From contig JAHQWG010000035.1 of assembly GCA_029856045.1 (NCBI GenBank), positions 62,001 to 126,000 of the forward strand: 64,000 nt of DNA. Reading direction: 5' to 3'. Source of the stretch: Promethearchaeia archaeon (GTDB lineage Archaea; Asgardarchaeota; Lokiarchaeia; Sigyniarchaeales; SOKP01). This document shows, piece after piece, positions 1 to 8,245 of the stretch. Made by a program: the position numbers and the translations under genes. Below the pieces are notes generated by a model. The model saw nothing but the letters and a program-made list of their open reading frames with translations. It did not search any database and had not been told where the DNA came from. The first letter of the stretch is position 1, and every line of letters begins with the position of its first letter.

Positions 1-840
1 ATTAATGGTGGAAAACACGCAGGAAATGCATTGGCAATCCAAGAATTTATGATTTTACCAATCGGTGCGAAAACTTTTGATGAAAGCATACAGTTTTTAG
101 TTGAAACTTACCACACTATGAAAGACCTTTTAATGAAGGAATATGGAAAAAATTCAATTAATGTGGGGGATGAGGGCGGGTTTGCTCCATCAATGCAAAA
201 AACAACCGAAGCTTTAGATATTATTGTAGAAGCGATAAATCGAAGTGGATTCACACCTGGAATTGATTTTGTATTAGGGCTTGATGCGGCAGCAAGTGAA
301 TTTTATAAGGATGGTGCATATCATATTGATGGGAAAGTTTTAGATCCAAATGAAATGATTCAATATTATATTAATCTTGTTGAAGATTATCCAATAAAAT
401 TGATTGAGGACCCATTTGATGAGAATGCTTTTGATTCTTTTAGGAAATTAACGAAAAATGTTAATGATAACGTGATAATTGTTGATGACGACATAACAGT
501 AACAAATGTTAAAATCTTAGAGAAAGCCATCGGTATGGAAGCAGGAAGTGCGCTTTTATTAAAAGTTAATCAGATAGGAACACTAACAGAGGCAATTAAC
601 GCCGCAAAAATGGCTTTTGATAATAATTTCAATGTTGTAGTTTCCCATCGCTCTGGAGAAACTGAAGATACATTCATTGCAGATTTATCTGTAGGTTTAT
701 GTACTGGCTTGATAAAAACAGGTGCTCCATGTAGAACAGATAGAAATGCTAAATATAATCAACTATTAAGGATTGAAGGAAATAATCCAGATAAAGTAAC
801 ATATCCAAACTCATTTAATGATTGGAAAAACTTCCAATAA
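1..840 (+). CDS. eno: Enolase (phosphopyruvate hydratase), 5' end cut by the window
   Basis: Glycolytic/gluconeogenic enzyme converting 2-phosphoglycerate to phosphoenolpyruvate in the cytosol. The frame is open from base 1, so the TTG at 31 is an internal Leu codon and not a start. About 279 residues remain; the family usually has about 410-430, so roughly the N-terminal third is missing. Visible landmarks in order are NGGKHAGN, QEFMILP with the catalytic Glu, GDEGGFAPS, the metal-binding glutamate in LIEDPF, LLKVNQIGT with the catalytic Lys, SHRSGET, and a C-terminal IKTGAPCRTDRNAKYNQLLR block. The metal site usually written GDDL reads VDDDIT here, keeping the Asp pair. Its TAA stop abuts the stop of the convergent methylase gene with no spacer. 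Identification is secure. Confidence 0.97.
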   Translation: MNGGKHAGNALAIQEFMILPIGAKTFDESIQFLVETYHTMKDLLMKEYGKNSINVGDEGGFAPSMQKTTEALDIIVEAINRSGFTPGIDFVLGLDAAASEFYKDGAYHIDGKVLDPNEMIQYYINLVEDYPIKLIEDPFDENAFDSFRKLTKNVNDNVIIVDDDITVTNVKILEKAIGMEAGSALLLKVNQIGTLTEAINAAKMAFDNNFNVVVSHRSGETEDTFIADLSVGLCTGLIKTGAPCRTDRNAKYNQLLRIEGNNPDKVTYPNSFNDWKNFQ

Positions 841-1482
841 TTATTTTGTTTTTATTAATCGATATAAATCAACCAAGATATTTTTTCTTTTTTTAGTGTG
901 AAATTGAAAAGTTTTCTCTAATATCAAATTTAATGAGAAAATATCATCAACCACCCAATTTCTTTTTTCTATATATGACGTTAGAAATTCTCGAGTGTTT
1001 TTATTTGACAGATGAACCGAATAAATAATATCTGAAATGGTTAAGGCAGTATCTAAAAATAATCTATCTGCCTTTCTCGTTTGAACTCCAAATGGAGGAT
1101 TCATAATAGTTGTGATATTGGCGCTCCCTCGAAAAAGATCATCCCTAAAAGGTAAATGGTTAATATCTGATGCAATTGGATGATTAAGATGATATAGATC
1201 TAATTTATCACAATTATTCTTTAATATAATTAGCGCTAAGGGGTCTATATCAATATTTAATACTAATAACGCTTTAAGATAGGTAGCGGCAATCGATAAC
1301 CTTCCAGTACCAGCTCCTAAATCAAGAACTATCTTGTTTTCAATATCATTATGTTCAAATCCGGCATAGAACATTATATCCACTGCAGAAATTGCATTGA
1401 TACAATATTGTTCTAAAGATAAATTAGGATTAGTAAAATGTTTTGTTTTCTGAATAATGGTAACTAATTCTTTTTTTCTCAT
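841..1482 (-). CDS. METTL5-like RNA N6-adenine methyltransferase
   Basis: Class I SAM-dependent methyltransferase of the COG2263/METTL5 type, a family that modifies adenine in RNA. About 213 residues, the usual family length. The SAM-binding glycine loop is LDLGAGTGRLS near residues 54-64, followed by an acidic strand end (LNIDIDP). The amino-methylase motif IV is NPPFG near residue 129, the form expected for N6-adenine methylases. The first ATG is at 1482; a TTG immediately upstream (1485) is a less likely start. The gene is convergent with enolase and touches it. The rRNA substrate is inferred from family members and is not shown by the sequence. Confidence 0.85.
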   Translation of the reverse strand: MRKKELVTIIQKTKHFTNPNLSLEQYCINAISAVDIMFYAGFEHNDIENKIVLDLGAGTGRLSIAATYLKALLVLNIDIDPLALIILKNNCDKLDLYHLNHPIASDINHLPFRDDLFRGSANITTIMNPPFGVQTRKADRLFLDTALTISDIIYSVHLSNKNTREFLTSYIEKRNWVVDDIFSLNLILEKTFQFHTKKRKNILVDLYRLIKTK

Positions 1483-1617
1483 CAAAAATCCAGATAATAT
1501 TTTCTTCCCTTATAAAAAATATTGGAAACCATTATTTATTATAGATCATTTTTAATTGTAATATTAAGAGAGTGTTACTAAGAAAATTAATGAAATAATT
1601 AAAAAAAATTGATTTGA

Positions 1618-2214
1618 ATGACAAATAATACTAAAAACGGGGAATATGCTTCTATTGGGCAGAGATTGGGTGTAGTTGAAGAATATTTACCTGATAAGAA
1701 TTCTACTTATGCAGACAAAGGGGTAATTTATGCGACTAGATCAGGAGCAATACATATTGATTCCCACAAAAAGAAGATCTCTGTTAAAGAACCTGACGAA
1801 AGTAAGAGACAAAAAATGAAAATCGGTGATATTGTTATTGGAATAATAAATTTTGTGAGAAAGTATTCTGTAGGTGTAAAGATATATATAATTAATAATA
1901 ATGTTAAGTTTTTTTCGGGAAATCTAGGAAATGTTCATGTATCTCAAATATCAAGAAATTATGTTGAAAAAATAGAGGATGCTTTTCAAAAAACAGATAT
2001 TCTTAGAGCTAAAGTATCAAAATTAAATTATAATGAAGTTGATTTAGTTACAGATCAACCAAATTTAGGTGTAATATCTGCGGATTGCTCAAGATGTGGA
2101 GGTCCTTTATATTTAATCAAAAGGGATTTATTGAAATGTGAAATTTGTGAAAATATAGAAAAAAGGAAATTAGCAAATGATTATGGTTCAGTAAAAACTC
2201 GATTAATAATATAG
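1618..2214 (+). CDS. csl4: Exosome RNA-binding cap subunit Csl4
   Basis: RNA-binding cap protein of the archaeal exosome, which feeds RNA to the Rrp41/Rrp42 core and recruits DnaG. The 198 residues show the family order: an N-terminal beta domain (YASIGQRLGVVEEY onward), a central S1-like OB domain with IGDIVIGIINFV and later VHVSQIS, and a C-terminal zinc ribbon with two Cys pairs (CSRCGGPL ... CEIC). ATG start; TAG stop. It leads a forward cluster (Pcc1-like, rpoL, RNase III-like, DUF99) with short spacers, and may be co-transcribed with it. The grouping of exosome, KEOPS-like and RNA polymerase subunits fits archaeal informational gene clusters. Confidence 0.93.
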   Translation: MTNNTKNGEYASIGQRLGVVEEYLPDKNSTYADKGVIYATRSGAIHIDSHKKKISVKEPDESKRQKMKIGDIVIGIINFVRKYSVGVKIYIINNNVKFFSGNLGNVHVSQISRNYVEKIEDAFQKTDILRAKVSKLNYNEVDLVTDQPNLGVISADCSRCGGPLYLIKRDLLKCEICENIEKRKLANDYGSVKTRLII

Positions 2215-2255
2215 AAGTTTTTTAATATTTTTATTAATTTGAAGAGGGATCTCTT

Positions 2256-2489
2256 ATTCCTAAAACTAAACGAAAAGTATTGTCTTTTACATATAATAGT
2301 GTAAAACAAGCACTTCAATTTATTGAAGCAATTAAAAAAAAAGTCGTTAATTTAAATATTAATTTGACAATGGATAATGTAAGAATGAAAATAAATGTTG
2401 AATTAAGTGGTCCAAGAGATTTACAACGTTTAGCAACTTTTTTAATTCAAGATTTATCTAAGGAGATCCTTAAAAAGGAGATTTCTTAA
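2256..2489 (+). CDS. Small Pcc1-like protein (possible KEOPS subunit), probable ATT start
   Basis: Short protein of about 70-77 residues between csl4 and rpoL. It has the outline of the Pcc1/dimerisation fold: a first strand and helix (VKQALQFIEAIKKKV), two strands with an alternating pattern (VRMKINVELSG), then DLQRLATFLIQDL, which resembles the end of Pcc1 (leucine-rich helix after a polar turn). Pcc1 is the dimerising subunit of the KEOPS complex that makes tRNA t6A. The only standard start is a TTG at 2280, which lacks a ribosome site. The frame is open back to 2238, and an ATT at 2256 has GAGG (2244-2247) eight bases upstream. I prefer the ATT. The Pcc1 assignment rests on size, pattern and position and is tentative. 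Confidence 0.5.
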   Translation: MPKTKRKVLSFTYNSVKQALQFIEAIKKKVVNLNINLTMDNVRMKINVELSGPRDLQRLATFLIQDLSKEILKKEIS

Positions 2490-2567
2490 GCTATTATTCC
2501 GAACTAATAGTAATAGCGAAAAAAATAAATTATATTACGAATTTTAATCAAATAGGTGTTCTTTTAA

Positions 2568-3044
2568 ATGGCAAAAAAAACAACTACAAGCAAAAAGGAT
2601 AAGACAAAGAATAAAGAATTAGAGGATATAGATGAAGAACTTTTTTCTGATGATGATGAAGAAGAATATCCGGCTACGGAAATTAAAGAAGAGGAAAAAC
2701 CACAAGATGAATTATCAGAAGAGGAAGAAGAAATTCAAAAAATACCAATAAAAGAAGAAAAATTTTATAAATATTTAAATCTAAAACTTAAGAAAATCAG
2801 AGAAAAAGATTATGAACTAAGTATTGAAGGTCAAACTCATGGATTTTGTAATATCTTAGTTAAGTACCTACTAGATATTGAAGGTGTTGAAATAGCTGCT
2901 TATAAGAGCACAACTATTGAGCCATCAAAAGTATTTATTAGACTAAAAAATGGATTTGATATTAAAAAAATTATCTCTAAGGGAGTTTCCCTTCTGGAAG
3001 AAGAAGTAATTAAACTTCAAAAAGTTTTTAATAAAAACTTCTGA
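2568..3044 (+). CDS. rpoL: RNA polymerase subunit Rpo11 (RpoL) with acidic N-terminal extension
   Basis: Rpb11-like subunit of the archaeal RNA polymerase that pairs with RpoD in the assembly platform. Residues ~65-158 match RpoL: ELSIEGQTHGFCNILVKYLL is the conserved dimerisation helix region, followed by GVEIAAYK, the proline turn EPSKVFIRLKNG, and a long C-terminal helix. The first ~65 residues are a charged, low-complexity stretch (Lys/Thr then long Glu/Asp runs) not present in the usual ~90-100 residue RpoL, making this protein 158 residues. ATG start with AGGTGT a few bases upstream. It lies in the csl4 cluster and precedes the RNase III-like gene by about 20 bases. Confidence 0.9.
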   Translation: MAKKTTTSKKDKTKNKELEDIDEELFSDDDEEEYPATEIKEEEKPQDELSEEEEEIQKIPIKEEKFYKYLNLKLKKIREKDYELSIEGQTHGFCNILVKYLLDIEGVEIAAYKSTTIEPSKVFIRLKNGFDIKKIISKGVSLLEEEVIKLQKVFNKNF

Positions 3045-3062
3045 TTCTTTTTGTGTCATATT

Positions 3063-3539
3063 ATGGAAAAAAATAATAATAATAAAAATGAACTAACATA
3101 TCTAATTTCTGATTTAAAAGATAAACCAAAGCTAATTGGAACTGATAAAGGTTTGGCGAAAATCGGAGATGGTATTGTTAATTTAACATATTCTGTAGCA
3201 AAATCGAAATTTTTAACACATTCTAAAAACATTCCTGAATCTCCAATTAGAGAGGGAAAAAAAGTTGATAAACTTATTCTCTCTAATGCTTTAAAAAATG
3301 CAGATATGAGGCAATATGCAAAAAATCGCTCAGATTCCCATGATTTAGCAAATACCTATGAGGGTCTAATTGCATACGTTTGGTTGTCTGGAGAAATAAC
3401 TATTAAACAAATTATATCAATTCTTGCGAGTCAACTTGAAGATGATATCTCCAATTACAAAATTGAAAGAATTGAAGCTATTAAATCGTTTACTCACTTA
3501 TTAAAAAAAGTTAAAAAATTCATTCCTAGGATTGAGTGA
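3063..3539 (+). CDS. Archaeal RNase III-like domain protein
   Basis: Helical protein resembling the archaeal RNase III-like family (I believe Pfam PF11469, not checked). The segment GLAKIGDGIVNLTYSVA corresponds to the RNase III signature around LGDAVL. ANTYEGLIAYVWLSGE corresponds to the second acidic motif (DxxEAxxGAxxxDxG), so the acidic residues expected for metal-dependent cleavage are at least partly present (Asp in IGDG, Glu in TYEG). No dsRNA-binding domain follows. ATG at 3063 is preferred over a TTG twelve bases upstream. Lying between rpoL and DUF99 in an RNA-processing cluster, a role in RNA maturation is a fair inference; the substrate is unknown. Confidence 0.75.
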   Translation: MEKNNNNKNELTYLISDLKDKPKLIGTDKGLAKIGDGIVNLTYSVAKSKFLTHSKNIPESPIREGKKVDKLILSNALKNADMRQYAKNRSDSHDLANTYEGLIAYVWLSGEITIKQIISILASQLEDDISNYKIERIEAIKSFTHLLKKVKKFIPRIE

Positions 3540-3545
3540 TATAAT

Positions 3546-4112
3546 TTGAAAGATTATCCAATTACTATTGGCTTTGATGATGCTAAATTTCGTTTTGATG
3601 GACAAAAACAAACTACCCCCTTAATCGGTGTTGTATGTCAAGGAACTAGAGTAGTAAAAGTTGTAAAAAAAGAAATATTTATTGATGGAGACGATTCTAC
3701 GGATGCGATTATTGATCTGGTTAGATCGTGCGAAAATAATGTTCAATACATCCTAACACATACAATTACATTTGGTGGTTTCAACATTGCAGATATTGAG
3801 GAGATACACCAAAAACTTAAAACTCCGATAATTGCATTTACTGAACGTATGGTAAACCTTGATGATGTAAAAAAAGCCATTATTAAAAAATTTCCAAATC
3901 AAAACCGTGATAAAATCAATAAAATCATTAAAGCCGGCAATTTATATGAAATGAAAATAAAAACCCATGGTGGATATTCCACAGTTTATTTTCATTCAGT
4001 AGGAATACCTCCTGAGAAAGTTAAGTTTTTAATGGAAAAAGTTTCCATAGATTCGAAACTTCCCGAACCCGTTCGAATTGCTCATTTGATAGGAGCGTCT
4101 TTCGAGATTTAG
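3546..4112 (+). CDS. DUF99 family protein (endonuclease V-like fold)
   Basis: Member of the archaeal DUF99 family (COG1628), related in fold to endonuclease V; its biochemical role is not established. Diagnostic segments are IGFDDAKF near the N terminus, TTPLIGVVCQGTRV, IDGDDST, LTHTITFGGFNIADI and the C-terminal PEPVRIAHLIGAS. The full length of about 188 residues is typical. The start is a TTG two codons after the TGA of the preceding gene; no other start exists between them, so the genes are probably translationally linked. TAG stop. It closes the csl4-rpoL cluster. Confidence 0.88.
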   Translation: MKDYPITIGFDDAKFRFDGQKQTTPLIGVVCQGTRVVKVVKKEIFIDGDDSTDAIIDLVRSCENNVQYILTHTITFGGFNIADIEEIHQKLKTPIIAFTERMVNLDDVKKAIIKKFPNQNRDKINKIIKAGNLYEMKIKTHGGYSTVYFHSVGIPPEKVKFLMEKVSIDSKLPEPVRIAHLIGASFEI

Positions 4113-4154
4113 CTTTTTCAAAATGAACAAAAATGATAATTACAAAAAATTTTA

Positions 4155-4634
4155 CTAAATTTCGGAAATCTCTTGCCTTAAAATTGCTTGAACTTCTTTT
4201 CTTTTTGCAGGATCTATTGCGCACATCCCATATGTTTTAACACCTAATTTATTAGCAACATTCTGGATATTAATTGCTCCGGGTAAGTCTTGTTTATTTG
4301 CAATTGCGATAACTTTACTCCCTTTAAACCTAGAAAACCTTTCATAAAAACCTTTGGTGAAATTAATATTCTCTTCTGTGGAATCAGTAATTAATACTGT
4401 TAATCCAGCTCCTTTAACAAAATCTTCCCACATGAATTGAAAACGTTCTTGTCCTCCCATATCCCATATGGTTATTTTTTCACCATTATTTAATTTTACT
4501 TGCTCAATAGCAACACCAATTGTGGGATCACGACGTTCCAAAATTTCCTTACCTTGCATTAAAGAAAGAATAGTGGATTTGCCTACGCCACCTTTACCTA
4601 TGAACACAACTTTCTGTTTAATATTACCAACCAT
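4155..4634 (-). CDS. Arf-like small GTPase
   Basis: Small GTPase of the Arf/Arl type from the Asgard expansion of eukaryote-like GTPases. G1 is GKGGVGKST, switch I carries DPTIG with the conserved Thr, G3 is WDMGGQERF (the double-Gly GGQ is the Arf-family form), G4 is NKQDL and G5 is near CAID. From the ATG at 4634 it has 159 residues, a little shorter than usual Arf proteins, and it lacks the N-terminal amphipathic helix with myristoylation glycine. The frame continues upstream to 4706 with a hydrophobic stretch that I regard as untranslated. It is convergent with DUF99. Role unknown; membrane-linked signalling is an inference from the family. Confidence 0.88.
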   Translation of the reverse strand: MVGNIKQKVVFIGKGGVGKSTILSLMQGKEILERRDPTIGVAIEQVKLNNGEKITIWDMGGQERFQFMWEDFVKGAGLTVLITDSTEENINFTKGFYERFSRFKGSKVIAIANKQDLPGAINIQNVANKLGVKTYGMCAIDPAKRKEVQAILRQEISEI

Positions 4635-4837
4635 TGTTTCTATATTAAAAATTTTTAAAAGGATGAATATCAATTCCCATAAAAATTTCAAAAAATAAAG
4701 TATCATACAGATGTTATTGAGTCTTAATCTTAAATTAGGAAAATATTGGCAATAGCGAACAACTTGTTTTAATTTAAAGATTTGCTAAAAAGATGAGTGG
4801 TTGGAATTTCTAAGTGCTTTTTTATGTAGAAAAAAAG

Positions 4838-4846
4838 TTTATATAT
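4838..4846 (+). promoter_or_regulatory. TATA-like promoter element for the 4940 gene
   Basis: The AT stretch TTTATATAT lies about 95 bases upstream of the ATG at 4940, in the 305-base spacer between the Arf-like GTPase start and this gene. It is the best TATA candidate seen there, implying a leader of roughly 65 bases. A GGTGA ribosome site sits just before the ATG. Moderate confidence only, because the region is AT-rich throughout. Confidence 0.35.
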
Positions 4847-4939
4847 TTAACAATTAAACATATTTTTATCCAAGTAATAGTTCTAGCTTCTAACTATAAC
4901 AAAATTTAAATAAAAAATTGAAAATTTGAAGGTGAAATT

Positions 4940-5518
4940 ATGTCAGGCAAAGAAGTTGTTGGAAGTATTTTAATTTCTTTAATCTTAATGAGTGCGATAG
5001 TTTTTTTTGCTTTACCGTTTATTTTTCCAGGTGTCAGTGAGAAAAATATTGTTGTTCAATCTAAATACGCAGAATGGAAAACTACCGCGATGATTTATGA
5101 TAGTGAAACTACAGCATATAAAAAAATAAGCGACACTGAATTAAATATTACTATTCAAGAGAGCTCCTCACTAGCTATTGTTTTTAGCGCCGATGCAATC
5201 TTGCATCTAAGTGATACTTTTACTGTAAAAAATAGCTATTTTTTTTCTGTAGTGATAGAAGGAGTAGGTAATAAAACTTTTTTTATTACCTACTTTGATT
5301 CTAGCGCAGCAACGGGTAGTATTCGAGAATTAACTTACAATCTCTATGTCAATTATGTAACAAACCCTTTACCAGCGGGAACCTATAATGTTGCAGTGTA
5401 CTGGCAGTCGAGATTTGATGCAAATGGCAGTAATTTTCTAAGCTTAGCACATTCTGGATATAATTATTCGCGAAGCTTGTGGATACAAGAATTAAGTATG
5501 GCGTTAATTACGACGTAA
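4940..5518 (+). CDS. Secreted or membrane-anchored beta-rich protein of unknown function
   Basis: 192 residues. The N terminus has a charged start (MSGKE) followed by one hydrophobic helix of about 20 residues (residues ~6-30). This looks like a signal anchor and somewhat like a type IV pilin-like leader. The rest alternates polar and hydrophobic residues as in a beta sandwich, with several N-glycosylation sequons (NIT, NKT, NYS) and a LPAGTYNVAVYW segment typical of extracellular beta domains. ATG start with a good GGTGA ribosome site five bases upstream. A run of 12 T follows the gene. Function not recognised; an outward-facing surface protein is the simplest reading. Confidence 0.7.
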   Translation: MSGKEVVGSILISLILMSAIVFFALPFIFPGVSEKNIVVQSKYAEWKTTAMIYDSETTAYKKISDTELNITIQESSSLAIVFSADAILHLSDTFTVKNSYFFSVVIEGVGNKTFFITYFDSSAATGSIRELTYNLYVNYVTNPLPAGTYNVAVYWQSRFDANGSNFLSLAHSGYNYSRSLWIQELSMALITT

Positions 5519-5533
5519 ATTTTAAAATTATTA

Positions 5534-5545
5534 TTTTTTTTTTTT
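5534..5545 (+). terminator. Oligo-T terminator
   Basis: A run of 12 consecutive T begins 16 bases after the TAA of the 4940 gene. Archaeal RNA polymerase terminates on such runs without needing a hairpin, and none is evident here. Confidence 0.6.
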
Positions 5546-5633
5546 AATTGTAATAAATTCAGAAAAATTCAAGAAGATATAATTTTATGGTTTAATAGTA
5601 TCTTTTATATCTATAATTTATAGGTCTGGAAAA

Positions 5634-6425
5634 ATGGAGAAACATAAAGAACTTTATTCAATTAATGAAATTGATGGAGTAACTTCTATCAGTAGCCCCC
5701 ATAAAAAAGAATTAAAGGAAATTGGGGAGAGAAAAGCTAAAACCTTTAGAACACTCACCGAAGAACAACTTAAGAATGCGACAAAAAACATTATCGGAGG
5801 CACACTTGAAAACATAGGGTTGAATGAAGACTGGACAATAACTAAAGTTTTTTTTCCTAATGTCAAAATTCACACAATCTATTTTTATTATGGAGATGAG
5901 TTTGGGTCAAAAGAAATAGATCAATTGAAATTTCTCTTTTCAGGTGAGCGTATAAGGTGGATTCCCGGGGAAGACCTCGCAAATTTTATAGATATAATGA
6001 TGAATTACGCCGAAAGAATGATTATAAAAAAAGAACCATTTAAATCCAGGAAAGAAAAACAATCTGAAATGTTAAAAAATGCTATTGAGGAAAGAAGCCC
6101 CTCGTTCTATTTTATAATTAATGAAGATATTCCAAATATAGCAGAATTGATTGGTGGGAATTTCATAAAACATAAAGATTTCTGGGAACTAAATAAAGAA
6201 ATCTTTCCTGGAATAACAATTAGAATTAAATATACCGAAAAACATGAACTAATCCCCCTTATTTTGGGAGTTAAATCCGATATGCTCGAAAATTACGAGA
6301 AAGATCTTCTTAGAATCCTCACTATCAATCACATCTTGCGATACATAACTATAAAATATGATAAGAGAGACCTCCCCGAAGTCTGCAAAAAGATGTTCGC
6401 ACCTGGTTATCTTAAACAGAAATAA
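5634..6425 (+). CDS. Unknown 263-residue protein with internal duplication
   Basis: I do not recognise a known family. There appear to be two related units at residues ~53-132 and ~172-241. Both start with a hydrophobic residue then IGG, then a Trp, then K..FFP or K..IFP, then an alternating strand (VKIHTIYFYY in the first, ITIRIKYT in the second), and end with a hydrophobic helix followed by IIK or ITIK. A charged linker (KSRKEKQSEMLKNAIEERS) joins them. No signal peptide, membrane segment or catalytic motif is visible, so it is probably cytosolic. ATG start. It is convergent with the aEF1A gene, whose stop is 130 bases away. Confidence 0.7.
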   Translation: MEKHKELYSINEIDGVTSISSPHKKELKEIGERKAKTFRTLTEEQLKNATKNIIGGTLENIGLNEDWTITKVFFPNVKIHTIYFYYGDEFGSKEIDQLKFLFSGERIRWIPGEDLANFIDIMMNYAERMIIKKEPFKSRKEKQSEMLKNAIEERSPSFYFIINEDIPNIAELIGGNFIKHKDFWELNKEIFPGITIRIKYTEKHELIPLILGVKSDMLENYEKDLLRILTINHILRYITIKYDKRDLPEVCKKMFAPGYLKQK

Positions 6426-6556
6426 TATAGTAAAAAAAAAATTCCTCGAAATAATGAACTACAAAAAAAAAATGAAGAAGAAAACAAAAAAAAATTGAAA
6501 AATTAGACTGCAAAAAAATATAAAGGAATAAAATATATTTAAAAAAAATTATATTT

Positions 6557-7861
6557 TTACTCTGATTGAATTTCTTTGACAATTCCAACAGCGACCGTAC
6601 GTCCCATATCTCGCACCGCAAACCTCCCTAACTCTGGTATCTCTGAGTATTTCTCAATACAGAGTTTCTTGAGAGGTTGTAATTCCACAAATGCGACCTC
6701 ATTTCGTTTTATAAATTTTGGGTTATCTTCAATGACTGCTCCAGTTTTTTGGTCAATTTTTTTGAGCAAATTAACAAATTTGCAAGCTGTTTGTGAGGTA
6801 TGAGCGTGCACTACTGGTGTATAACCTTGTGCGATTGCTGTGGGGTGCCAAATAACCATTAATTGTCCTTTGAAATTTCCTGTTTTTGAGATAACTGTAG
6901 GTGGATCGCTGGGATGACCTAAGACATCTCCACGATGAACATCATTCATAGTTATACCTCGAATACTGAAACCCACATTATCACCTGGTTCCGCCTTATC
7001 GTATCCCTCATGGTGCATCTCGATGCTTCGAACCTCTCCTTTAAATCCAGTAGGCAATATAAGAATTTCTTCTCCAACCTTCATTACACCAGTTTCAACT
7101 CTGCCAACGGGTACAACGCCTGTGCCCTTTATTTTATACGCATCCTGAATTGGGAGTCTAAGAGGTTTATCCAATGGCTTTTCTGGTAATTTAAATTTGT
7201 CCATTGCTTCGAAAAGTGTTGGTCCATCATACCAAGGTGTTTTATCACTTTTCTCAACGATATTATCGCCTGTTATTCCACTAACTGGCACAAAATTAGT
7301 CTCTTTAATGTTGAAGCCAATTCTTTTTAAGAGATTAGAGACTCCATCTTTTACTTCATTGAACCGTTCTTCAGAATAGTTAAATGATGCATCATCGGCT
7401 TTATTAACTGCAACAACCAATTGTTTTATACCTAGAGTTTGGGCAAGATATGCGTGTTCTGTGGTTTGGCCATTAGCAGCTATGCCAGTTTCGAATTCTC
7501 CTTTTTTACCGGAAACTACGAGGACTGCTGCGTCTGCTTGAGAGGCGCCGGTTATCATATTTTTAACAAAATCCGCATGTCCTGGTGCATCAATTATAGT
7601 GAAGTAAAAGTTATTTGTATTGAATCTTCTGAACGCAAGGTCTATTGTAAGGCCACGTTCTCGTTCTTCTTTTAATCTATCAAGTACATAAGCGAATTTC
7701 CAAGATTCACGGTCGAGTTCTTTCGCAAGTTTTTCAAGTTCCCTTGCTTCGCGGTCTGAGATAGCTCCTGCGAGTATTAGCATGTGTCCCATCATGGTTG
7801 ACTTGCCATGGTCGACATGACCGATTATAATCAAGTTTAAGTGTGGTAATTCCTTAGGCAT
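6557..7861 (-). CDS. tuf: Translation elongation factor aEF1A (EF-1 alpha)
   Basis: GTPase that delivers aminoacyl-tRNA to the ribosome. Full length at 434 residues. G1 is GHVDHGKST, switch I contains ERERGLTIDLAF, G3 is DAPGHADF, G4 is NKAD (NKMD in most homologues) and G5 lies near PVSG. Domain 2 begins near residue 235 and domain 3 contains GQLMVIWHPTAIAQGYTPVV and the C-terminal RFAVRDMGRTVAVGIV. Starts at ATG with GTGATGATAA just upstream. Downstream on this strand are several T-rich runs (6541-6548) that can serve as terminators. It stands alone here rather than in the str-type operon with S10. Confidence 0.98.
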   Translation of the reverse strand: MPKELPHLNLIIIGHVDHGKSTMMGHMLILAGAISDREARELEKLAKELDRESWKFAYVLDRLKEERERGLTIDLAFRRFNTNNFYFTIIDAPGHADFVKNMITGASQADAAVLVVSGKKGEFETGIAANGQTTEHAYLAQTLGIKQLVVAVNKADDASFNYSEERFNEVKDGVSNLLKRIGFNIKETNFVPVSGITGDNIVEKSDKTPWYDGPTLFEAMDKFKLPEKPLDKPLRLPIQDAYKIKGTGVVPVGRVETGVMKVGEEILILPTGFKGEVRSIEMHHEGYDKAEPGDNVGFSIRGITMNDVHRGDVLGHPSDPPTVISKTGNFKGQLMVIWHPTAIAQGYTPVVHAHTSQTACKFVNLLKKIDQKTGAVIEDNPKFIKRNEVAFVELQPLKKLCIEKYSEIPELGRFAVRDMGRTVAVGIVKEIQSE

Positions 7862-8106
7862 TTATCATCACTTTTTTGTTATTTTATATAGATTTGAAAT
7901 TATATAGATTTAATTAATAAGTCTCCTTATTTTTTAAAGTTTTAAAATTTTTGGATAAATTAATATTTTTTGCTCTTTATTAATTTGGATTTCAACAAAA
8001 AAATTAATGTGATATGAGATAAAAAGCATTGAATTTTAATGAATTTATTGGCAAAAAATGTATAGGAATGCTTTTAAATGTAAAAACGATGAAGGAATAA
8101 ATAGAT

Positions 8107-8222
8107 TTATAGAGCAGATGGTTCTCTCAACCTTGCCCAATGGTCAAGATTAATAGCCAGAATTGTGGATTTTTCAAGTAATTTGAGTCCAGAGTGCTCG
8201 TAAATCGGTAGATTTTTTTCAT
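8107..8222 (-). pseudogene. Coding-like remnant or frameshifted 38-codon gene
   Basis: This spacer is much richer in G+C (about 41% over 8112-8210) than its surroundings. One reverse frame is open over ~48 codons and ends NLDHWARLREPSAL then TAA. It reads like real protein but contains no ATG, GTG or usable TTG. An ATG at 8222, with AAAGGT upstream, lies in the neighbouring frame. A run of seven A directly follows it; moving one base at that run joins the ATG to the good frame and gives a 38-residue protein starting MKKNLPIYEHSG. Explanations are a sequencing or real indel in the homopolymer, a programmed slip on A AAA AAA, or decay. Family not recognised. Confidence 0.5.
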
Positions 8223-8245
8223 TATAAACCTTTATTTTTATTCCT

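Noticed and set aside
4635-4706. N-terminal hydrophobic extension of the Arf-like GTPase
   Set aside because: Would add a membrane helix directly before the GTPase; the ATG at 4634 gives a normal domain start and the extension looks like untranslated AT-rich sequence.
6935-7675. Forward ORFs inside the aEF1A gene
   Set aside because: They are antisense shadows of a gene with unambiguous protein identity.
8107-8210. Structured non-coding RNA in the G+C-rich spacer
   Set aside because: No C/D box pair or stable long stem; an open reverse frame with protein-like sequence explains the composition better.
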